Assembly: GCA_033807775.1 (NCBI GenBank)
Contig: CM066322.1
Location: 16,791,001 to 16,855,000, forward strand
Length of the DNA stretch: 64,000 nucleotides
Reading direction: 5' to 3'
DNA from: Saussurea involucrata
Taxonomy: Eukaryota; Streptophyta; Magnoliopsida; Asterales; Asteraceae
In this document: one piece after another, positions 53,118 to 61,434 of the stretch
Layout: each line of letters begins with the position of its first letter
How positions within the stretch are numbered: position 1 is the first letter of the stretch
Translations under genes and position numbers: made by a program
Notes under the pieces: model-generated
The model's database searches: none
What the model saw: only the letters and a program-made list of their open reading frames with translations
What the model was told of the DNA's origin: nothing

Positions 53118-54521
53118 TTAGAAACACTTTCTGTGCACGATCGACGGACCCGACTCGTCATATTCCGCCTTCGCAATCCACATCTGCATCATTCATAAAC
53201 AACAGTACAAAAAACATATTAGTAACAGCAAAAGGGGTTCATTGATTTTTAACCATTAAAAAGATAACCAAAAATAAACCTGTTGGAAGGTACTGAGTGA
53301 TGCCAGAATGGACCCTCCGATCCAGACACTGTACTTTCTTTCGGGTGGTGCAACCACTTTGATCTTCATGCTACTAGGAGCCAAAGCGGTGATCTCTTTG
53401 CTCATCCTATCAGCAATTCCAGGGAACATGGTTGAACCACCACTGAGAACAATGTTTCCATACAGATCTTTCCTAATATCCACATCACACTTCATGATAG
53501 AGTTGTATGTGGTCTCGTGAATACCAGCTGCTTCCATTCCGATCATGGATGGCTGGAACAGTACCTCTGGGCAACGGAACCGTTCAGCACCGATTGTGAT
53601 AACTTGTCCATCTGGCAGCTCGTAACTCTTCTCGACAGCAGAGCTAGTCTTGGAAGTCTCGAGCTCTTGTTCATAGTCAAGAGCAATGTACGCCAACTTC
53701 TCCTTCATGTCTCTTACAATTTCCCGCTCTGCTGTAGTGGTGAAGGAATACCCACGCTCCGTAAGGATCTTCATTAAGCCGTCAGTGAGATCCCGTCCAG
53801 CCAAGTCCAGACGAAGGATGGCATGTGGAAGGGCATAACCCTCGTAAATTGGAACCGTGTGACTCACACCATCCCCTGAATCAAGTACAATTCCTGGCAC
53901 CAACAACATAATAACAACAAAGATGAGAATGGCAATTTTAGGGCCATTGCCCACCAGGAATTTTCCTAGCTGTTATCTTCTAGGCCCATGGGATCAGTCT
54001 AGGTGATTTTCCTAGCTGTTATCTTTCTAGGCCCATGGGATCAGTCTAGGTGATTTTCCTAGCTGTTATCTTCTAGGCCCCATGGTATCAGTCTAAGTGA
54101 CTTTCCTAGTTATTATCTTCTGGGCCCCATGGGATCAGTCTAGGTGATTTTCCTAGCTGTTATTTTCTGGGGCCCATGGGATCACTCTAGGTGCAGACAA
54201 CTGACACAGGCACCCAAAGTTTATGATAATGTAAAAGATGCATAGTTGAGGAAAACAAAGAACTTGTACCATTTGACTATTTTATGGAGGAACATGAGAT
54301 TCTTACCAGTTGTACGGCCGCTGGCATACAGGGAAAGCACGGCTTGGATGGCAACATACATAGCAGGGGCATTAAATGTCTCGAACATGATTTGGGTCAT
54401 CTTTTCACGATTGGCTTTGGGATTCAAAGGTGCTTCGGTTAGAAGAACCGGATGCTCTTCAGGAGCAACACGGAGCTCATTGTAGAAGGTGTGATGCCAT
54501 ATTTTTTCCATGTCATCCCAA

Positions 54522-54553
<32 letters not shown>

Positions 54554-54845
54554 TAGAGTTAAAATACCTCTCTTGGACTGAGCTTCGTCTCCAACATAAG
54601 CATCTTTTTGGCCCATTCCAACCATCACACCAGTGTGACGTGGCCGGCCTACAATACTTGGGAACACAGCCCTTGGTGCATCGTCTCCAGCAAAACCAGC
54701 CTGTAACAGAAGATGTACTTAGTTTAGACTACAATCCAAAAGCTTGAAACTTAATTTGTACTTCTGTTCATGCTAAAATGAGTACCTTAACCATTCCAGT
54801 TCCATTATCACACACAAGTGGCTGAATTTCATCTGATTCCGCCAT
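53118..54845 (-). CDS. ACT: Actin, complete, four coding exons
   Basis: Exons (minus): 54845-54786 (60 nt, ADSEIQ-like start [20 protein letters not shown]), 54700-54307 (394 nt), 53893-53280 (614 nt) and 53183-53118 (66 nt, [11 protein letters not shown] ... HRKCF). Total 1134 nt, 377 residues: exactly the length and exon sizes of typical plant actins. ATP/cation-binding loops DNGTGM and LDSGDGVSH are intact, as is the C-terminal HRKCF. Actin polymerises into filaments for cytoplasmic streaming, vesicle traffic and tip growth. The hydrophobic stretch preceding GIVLDSG in the raw frame is read-through of intron 2, not a signal peptide. No lesions seen; expected functional. Confidence 0.97.
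53961..54193. repeat. 46-47-bp minisatellite in actin intron 2
   Basis: Five units of TTTTCCTAGCTGTTATCTTC TAGGCCCATGGGATCAGTCTAGGTGA with CCTAG starts at 53965, 54011, 54058, 54105 and 54152 (spacings 46, 47, 47, 47). It occupies over half of the 413-bp intron between the 394- and 614-nt exons. Splice sites are unaffected. Confidence 0.92.
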
Positions 54846-55860
54846 CTTATGCTACCTACAGAACAAAATACAGCTAAGGTCAGCCAGAATTTTATAAACT
54901 TGCATAGTGATCGACATACTTGAGAGAAATCAAGATCAGCCGCTACATTTATAAGTGAAATCCCCACACATTATACCACCAGCTAAAATATCCCAAAAAG
55001 GAAATATATTTAACTTGGCAAAATATATTGGAACAGAGATGTTGATCGATCACAATTTTGTATCATCATAATCATAATCAGAGAAGTACATCATTTCTTT
55101 TCCAATTTTAATTGAATTACCAATCATAAATTATTATTAACGCTTGGGGAAGTATAAGTACACCATTGAAAAATCTTTTTGCTCGAATTTGTGATTTAGA
55201 AAAATGTGAAAGTATATAAGTGGTCTACAGGTATTATACTACCGGAAATGAAACAAGGTCTATGATAAAACGAATACACGAACTCATTTTTTATGTACAA
55301 TCCATCATATTATCTACATCACCCACCCTAACATCTACTGAAATGCAAATTACCACTCTTAATTGAAATCGCTACAAGTTTTCCGGTTCCAGATCATCAA
55401 CAATTCCAGCAAAATTCAGAACAGGCAACACTCCGCAATCAATTTCGAAGTATGCAATATAGTCGTTCCAGAAATTCAACATTCAGAGATCAGAGTTTCA
55501 GACAGAGACCATCAACTAAACCAAACAACAAATAATCACAAAATTTGAACGACGGGATACATGAATATACTAGAATCTAATAAGGACTGAAATCTACTTT
55601 GCTGACATGCATACACGAAATTCGCAACATTGTGTAGACAAATAGTAAAATTTCACCTAAATTCGGGAGAAAGTGGACGGATCTACTCAAAAATCAAAAA
55701 GGAAAACAAAAAAAGTGGATTGATGATGAATATGAACAAACATACCCGATGAAATCGTAGAAAAATGGCTGTAGATATGGAGAGCGATGAGGACGGAGAG
55801 AAATTTGCTAAGAAATGGCAACGGAGAGAACCTCTTAAATATGGAAATGTAAGAAAGGAT
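54846..55860 (-). promoter_or_regulatory. Actin 5' UTR with leader intron and core promoter
   Basis: On the minus strand TTCTGTAG|GTAGCATAAG ends a leader intron 10 nt before the ATG. The matching donor GTATGTTTG begins at 55745, giving an 890-nt intron (54856-55745) inside the 5' UTR. Such a leader intron is a hallmark of plant actin genes and usually boosts expression. The 5' UTR exon would run upstream from 55746, and a TATA-like ATATTTAAGAG lies at about 55832-55842. The start site itself is not determinable here. Confidence 0.7.
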
Positions 55861-56241
55861 ATAGGAGGAGAGATTCGATCTAAACCGTCGATGAGTTTGA
55901 TCTCCCGCGATCCTTGATGTACGGTGGTGGATTACACGTCTTGGTGGCCACAAGCCCCACATCCCCTCCTCCAACTCCTTTTTTCTTTTATGTATTGATT
56001 TATATTTTATTTTTTTAAATTTTTTTCCTTTCCTTTTCTTTAATTTTCTTATTCATTTATTTTAATCAACAACATTGCTTTTTTTTTTTCTCTCCAAAAA
56101 AGTAAAATGTTTACTGAATATTTAATCATTTGCAACCATAATCATATTAATAATAATAATAATAATAATAGATGAAGAAATAATTTAAAAATTAAATATT
56201 TGTTCTATTTTTATAAAATATTTCAGAAGCATGCCACAGCT
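55861..56241. other. Actin upstream region, no gene seen
   Basis: GC-richer near 55870-55970, then T-rich with an (AAT)n run at about 56147-56170. Probably distal actin promoter; no specific sites claimed. Confidence 0.5.
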
Positions 56242-56244
56242 TTA

Positions 56245-56528
56245 GGGGTTGTTTGTTTACCTCTTAATGGTTCCATTAAGAGGCAACCTCTGAATCGCTA
56301 AGAGATGAATCTTGTTTGACAAAAAAATAGACTGCCTCTTAATGGTTCTAAAACCCTTTGAATGATTTTGTATCATGGACCTCACTTAACCATTAAGCGC
56401 CATAATTTCATTCTGAACAATTACAAAACAATCATATTTCACTTTAAACTATATCATAAGAGTCTCTTAATCATTCTGACCACTTAATCATTCTGCATAA
56501 AATCATTCAGCAACTACCAAACAACCCC
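56245..56528. mobile_element. Tourist-like MITE (GGGGTTGTTTG family), TSD TTA
   Basis: GGGGTTGTTTG ... CAAACAACCCC with TTA on both sides (56242-56244 and 56529-56531). 284 bp, interior with CTCTTAATGGTTC / CCATTAAG motifs. Non-coding. Confidence 0.85.
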
Positions 56529-56531
56529 TTA

Positions 56532-57803
56532 GATTTAAAGTCACTAATAAACCATGTCTTTATGATCGGTGTTGGAAGATAGGGAGGCTTTTTATGCGAA
56601 TTGGTTGTGGAATTTTTGATTTCATGGTTATACATTTACATTATAAAAAATATTTTTAACATTTATTTGACCGTTTTAACTTCATCTTTAATTCACCAAG
56701 TTACAATCAACAATGTTTATGGAACATCAAAATTTCAATCTTCCTTTTGTTTCGCGAGAAAAATAACTAATGCAATAATAGTAATAATACTAAAATTTCA
56801 AAGTTTGTAGTTGCATCTCTAAATAAAAAAATTATTTATTTCAACATTATACTCTAAGAGTTCTATCCATTATGTCATTTAATACTACTTTAATCAACTT
56901 ATATATAGAATACTATATGTGATTATTAACGGTTGAAATGATAAATGCTTTTATTATCAACTTTCTTTTGTCTCAAAATGAGTAAATGACCATTAATATT
57001 AGTTAATCAATATATCAATATAAATGAGAATGTAAGAGAGATTGGGTTAAGGAGAGACCACCATTGATGCCTTAAAATTTTGTGAGAATTTTACATTTTT
57101 TTAAAATAAAAAATATAACATTAAATGTCTTTAACCTTTCATTTTCTATATATTTTTTTGATTTAAATCAAATTTATTTTTTTACTTAATCAAAACATAA
57201 TTTAATAAATTCAACATTCACATATTTTTTAAAATATAATCATTATGTTATAACGTTGGTTATTTTATTATTATTTTTATAGTGTTTATTTATTTATATT
57301 TTACTTTGTAAGGTTAGATGAACTAAATATTATATGAACTTGTTTTATTAAGTTAGATAACAATATCTATAAATAAATACTTATTTTAATAGGCATTATT
57401 TTTTTCTTTTAGTAAGTCAACAATGCTTATAAATCAAAAACATTCTTAATATGGTACATTTTTATTTGTTTACATTTTTATGTGTAAGCTAACAATACTT
57501 ATAAATCAAAATTTACTTAATAATGTCTATTTTTTATTTATTTATTTTTTGTTTTTCTTAGTAAGTTAACAACGATGATAAATCAAAACTTATAAATTGT
57601 TTTATTTTCAATGTTTATATTTCTTTTCTTTTAGTAACTTAACAATGGTTATAAATCAATACTTATTTTAATAACATATATAGTGTTCTTTATTTTTTTG
57701 TTTTTAGTAAGATAACTACTGCTTATAAATCAATAGTTTCATTAATAATAATCTTTATAATAATATATGTTTTCACCGCGCAAGGCGCGGTGCCATTACC
57801 TAG
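56532..57803 (+). mobile_element. Helitron 3' terminus with upstream degenerate repeats
   Basis: At 57774-57803: hairpin CACCGCGC-AAG-GCGCGGTG, then CCATTA, CTAG and T, the Helitron 3' signature. It is a different family from the ends at 8786 and 34804. The 5' end could not be located, so the start given is only the edge of the preceding MITE. The body (57330-57750) holds about six degenerate 70-90-bp units around AGTAAGTTAACAATGCTTAT AAATCAA. Confidence 0.6.
57330..57750. repeat. Degenerate 70-90-bp tandem repeat
   Basis: Repeats of (T)n-CTTTTAGTAAGTTAACAA-(T/C)G-(C/A)TTATAAATCAA followed by variable AT-rich spacer, about six copies, directly upstream of the Helitron 3' hairpin. No coding potential. 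Confidence 0.65.
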
Positions 57804-58361
57804 TTTAAATAAAATGATAAATATGTTTGTTGTGATATGCACCCAAAAAATTATAAACACTCAACAACGGTGTTATCTAGTTAACTAGTTTTACTTTAAA
57901 ATGATGGTAACCTATATTGCAAATTAAATATAAATTTTTATTATTGTATTTTAATGTGGGTTTTTTATAATTAGATAAGTAAATAAACAATTATTAATCA
58001 TATATTTATATTTCCGTAATCCAGTCAATTATATTCTTTTTTGTCCAATTTCTAAAATACATAGAAGATTCATATGAAAGACGAAAGCCAGTAAAAAAAA
58101 GTAACTGGCAGCAAAAATATTAATGTTTTATATGAAATGGGTTAATTAAAATTAAACAAAAATAATCAGTCATTTGTGTACCATCAAATTACAATGTTAG
58201 GTTTGTTTTTAATTTTGAAGTTTTTAATAATTATATGTGGTATGGAATATAAAGGCTATGTTTGGCAAACTAGCTGATAAGCTACCTGATAGCTGATAAG
58301 TTAGCTGTTGACTGATAAGCTAGCTGATGAAAAATTCACGTTTGGCAAAAGTAGCTTATAA

Positions 58362-58737
58362 GAGCATCTCCAACAGCTTTCTCATGATTTCTCCAAAATG
58401 GAAAACCAAAAGTTAAAATCTCTAAAAAAAATTACATTCATCTCCAACAGATTCTCCATTTTAGAGAAAAAAACAATAATTATAATATTAAAATATTGTA
58501 TTTATCTATTAAAATATTATTTCTCTCTCTAAATATTATTTTTTTCAAAGATTTTTATTGGTGCTCTCACTAAGTAATCATTTTTGGGTTAACTCCATAT
58601 TTGAAGAAAAACTTCTTCTCTCTCCTACTTTCTTCATTTTGGAGATAGTTTTGGGGAAGCTGTTGGAGCAAAAAAAACAACCCAAAATCCCCATATTATC
58701 CATTTTCTCCAAAATGGGGAAGCTGTTGGAGATGCTC
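58362..58737. mobile_element. Tourist-like MITE (GAGCATCTC family), nested, TSD TAA
   Basis: GAGCATCTCCAACAGCTT ... AAGCTGTTGGAGATGCTC, nearly perfect 18-bp ends, TAA at 58359-58361 and 58738-58740. It interrupts the motif GTAGCTTATAAGCAT, which is uninterrupted (inverted) in the related element near 2970, so that serves as an empty-site control. 376 bp. Confidence 0.9.
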
Positions 58738-58968
58738 TAAGCATGTAAAATGACTAAAAGGGACATCTTCAAATAATTATCAATTACAAATTTAATTATG
58801 TAATTACAACAAATTTATAACAATATAATATGTTAATTAATACAACCAATGTAATAATAAAAAATTAAATAATATAATATGTTAATTAAAAAAATTAAAT
58901 TTATTATTACATTTATACTATAAATTTTGAGTTTGTTAAAACAAGTTTTAGAATATATATATATATAT

Positions 58969-59343
58969 AGGACGATAATCAAATGAGAACCACAAATAAG
59001 TTACAAACCCGTGAGAACCAATGTAAAATTTTTTGTTTACATGATTTTTTTTTCATCAAAACCTATGATTTAAGATATTGTTACACATATGTTCGTGTTC
59101 ACCTTATGATAAATTTACATGTGAAAAACGAATTTTGTTTCACCTAGTGAAATAAAAAACTCGTAAAACATATTCACATGGTGAAACAAATCCATGTGAA
59201 ACTATCATATTATGAAACACATATATTTGAAGTAAAATATAATAAATCCTAGCATTTGATGAAAAAATTTCATGTAAAAAAATATTTTTTATATCGGTTC
59301 TTACAATTTATAACATATTTGTGGTTCTCACATGATTTAACCC
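58969..59343. mobile_element. MITE next to (TA)n: GGACGATAATCAAATGAGAAC family
   Basis: Left GGACGATAATCAAATGAGAA CCACAAATA and right TATTTGTGGTTCTCACATGA TTTAACCC are inverted matches, with TA dinucleotide tracts immediately outside both ends. No coding potential. Insertion into TA repeats is inferred from the flanks. Confidence 0.65.
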
Positions 59344-59352
59344 ATATATATA

Positions 59353-59663
59353 TAGGTTCAAGGGAAAATCCTAAATAACTGGAAAATCGGAAAATCGGAA
59401 AACCGCGAAAATACGGAGGAAAAAGTATACCAATATGGATGTCAAATTAACGAGAAAAATATGATCGTTTATTTGGTGTAATTTATTTCGTCCGAATTTT
59501 GTTTATTTTTCGTATTTTTCGAATAAAAAATAGGGGGGGTGAAGTTTTTTAATTTAATTAATATTGTTGTAACCGCCCATCTAATCACATCCATCAGATC
59601 ATCTAATCTAACGGTTGATAAAATGTTTTTTAGTTTTTCATTTATTTGAGGTTTTCCCTTGAA
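59353..59663. mobile_element. MITE next to (TA)n: GGTTCAAGGGAAAATCC family
   Basis: Ends GGTTCAAGGGAAAATCC and GGTTTTCCCTTGAATC are inverted matches. A TA tract precedes it and a CT tract plus TA tract (about 59669-59710) follows. Contains a short G-run TAGGGGGGGTG near 59530. Confidence 0.6.
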
Positions 59664-59670
59664 TCTTTCC

Positions 59671-59709
<39 letters not shown>

Positions 59710-60129
59710 AAAAAATATATTAACTTATGATTTTAAATAACCGGTACACACAATATGAAAAAATAATCAAATAATAAATAAAAAATAACACTAATTGATA
59801 ATTAAAATATATTCATTAATATTAAAAAATAAATAAAAATAATTTATATGATTAATAATAATTCTAAATAGTTAAAATTTAATATCAATGTATAATTAAA
59901 TTTTAATTTAATAATTTTCAGTTAATATTTATTAATTAATTATAATTAAATTTAAAAAATTAATATTTATTAATAATAATAGTTAGTAAATAATGATAAA
60001 GGGTAATATTGGAATATTCACAAAAAGCTACTGAAACGCTACTCCAAGTAGCGTTTCAAAAAGCTAGTTTATAAGTTAGTTGATGGTCATTCAAACATAT
60101 ACACCAAAATTTTGCCAAACAATGCCAAA

Positions 60130-60720
60130 GACTACAGATTTCGTCTTTATGATTTGTCATAAATAACATTTTTCGTCCCTGTAGTTGTAAAACGTCAGGA
60201 TTTTGGTCTTTCTCTTTAATGATTGTAAAAGAATTGTTAAATAAGAGGCATTTTCGTCTTTTCATTGAATTCTTTTGGCTTTTACCCTATCAAAATTATA
60301 AAAATATTTTTTGTTGCTATGGTTATTGATTAGGTAAAAGATGAAAAACGATAAAATGACAACAATGTCTTTAGTTTAATGGAAATCTTTAAGAGGCTTT
60401 AAAGGAATGAACTAAATCCGCATGTTTTTGTAAACCGTGATGACTGTCTTATAATTTCGAAAATATAAGGACAAAAAGTGTTATTGTTGACAAACTACAG
60501 GGAGCAAATTCTTAGTTTACTCTAAAATAAATAAAAGGTTGGATGAACGAAACCGGGTTGTCATGGAGAAAAAGGGAAAGGGGAAAGACATTGGCGTTGG
60601 CAACCATAAAGACTTGGTACCTTCAACTTAACTCCCATGTGTTGTGTCTCTAAAAAGATATTATTAAAAAGGGGAAATAAACATGACCCTTTATTTAAAA
60701 GTCCATTATTGTTAATAATT

Positions 60721-60751
<31 letters not shown>

Positions 60752-60991
60752 CAAATATATATAAATTATATTTTATTTTATTAGTAAATATATCTGAACC
60801 GACCTATGATCTCAAATGGCCTAATCCAAAGCGCAATAATATTAGAAATAGTGTCATTTGTACAAGGTTTTTTTTTCCTTTTAAATGATACAAGAGTTTA
60901 GAGTGTTCGCATAACAATCAAAATAGGAATTAGCTCCATTTTCATGTAATTTTCCCTAAAAATAAAGTAGAATAAAAATGCTTACTTTTAT
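60130..60991. other. AT-rich spacer before MULE-2; no gene seen
   Basis: Contains a (TA)n tract at about 60719-60748 and no supported reading frame. It is the 5' target flank of MULE-2. Confidence 0.5.
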
Positions 60992-61260
60992 GGGAAATTA
61001 ATTAAAATGCCACAAGTTTGACCCAAACTTATCAAAATGCCACAAATCTCGCTCATCTTACCGAAATGCCACCAAAACCCGCGGTGGGCCCGCGATCGCG
61101 GGCCCCAGGCCCAAATGTCACCAAAGTTTGCCCGCGTTGGTCCCTCAAGAATTCCTGCGGCCCACCTTTCCCCCTCAAGAATGTCCGTGTTGGTAGGTTT
61201 AGTCCCTGCCCGCGTTGAGAGCCTGCGATCGCGGGCTAACCCGCCACGCGTCGGCACAGG
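60992..61260. repeat. MULE-2 left terminal inverted repeat
   Basis: Homologous to both MULE-1 TIRs. It contains a perfect 20-bp palindrome GGGCCCGCGATCGCGGGCCC at about 61086-61105 and a second GCGATCGC at about 61226. Very CpG-rich within an AT-rich neighbourhood. Confidence 0.8.
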
Positions 61261-61316
61261 GTTAACCCTAAAAAAAAATTGAAGACAAAAACCCTAATTT
61301 TTACATATAGCCGCAC

Positions 61317-61325
61317 TATATAAAG
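61317..61325 (+). promoter_or_regulatory. TATA box of the MULE-2 gene
   Basis: TATATAAAG about 110 nt before the ATG at 61435, followed by the GGTGGGGGGACC block shared with MULE-1. Confidence 0.7.
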
Positions 61326-61434
61326 GGTGGGGGGACCAACTTCGGCTACTCTCTCAATTTTTTAATAACTCTCTCTCAATTTTCTCCACTCTCTCAATTT
61401 TGTCGTGTGGAACACGTGCTCGAGTTTTGTGAAG

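Larger units (their letters stand above)
58254..60126. mobile_element. Element of the GGCTATGTTTGGC family carrying several nested MITEs
   Basis: Begins GGCTATGTTTGGCAAACTAG and ends TTTTGCCAAACAATGCC, the same termini as the 2672-3284 element. It is flanked by AAA on both sides, a less typical target. The interior is expanded by a GAGCATCTC MITE (58362-58737) and two microsatellite-anchored elements (about 58969-59343 and 59353-59663). Confidence 0.65.

Noticed and set aside
53894..53954. Hydrophobic N-terminus in front of the actin GIVLDSG block, like a signal peptide
   Set aside because: It is read-through of intron 2; the acceptor CCAG|GA and the 614-nt exon length place the exon edge at 53893.
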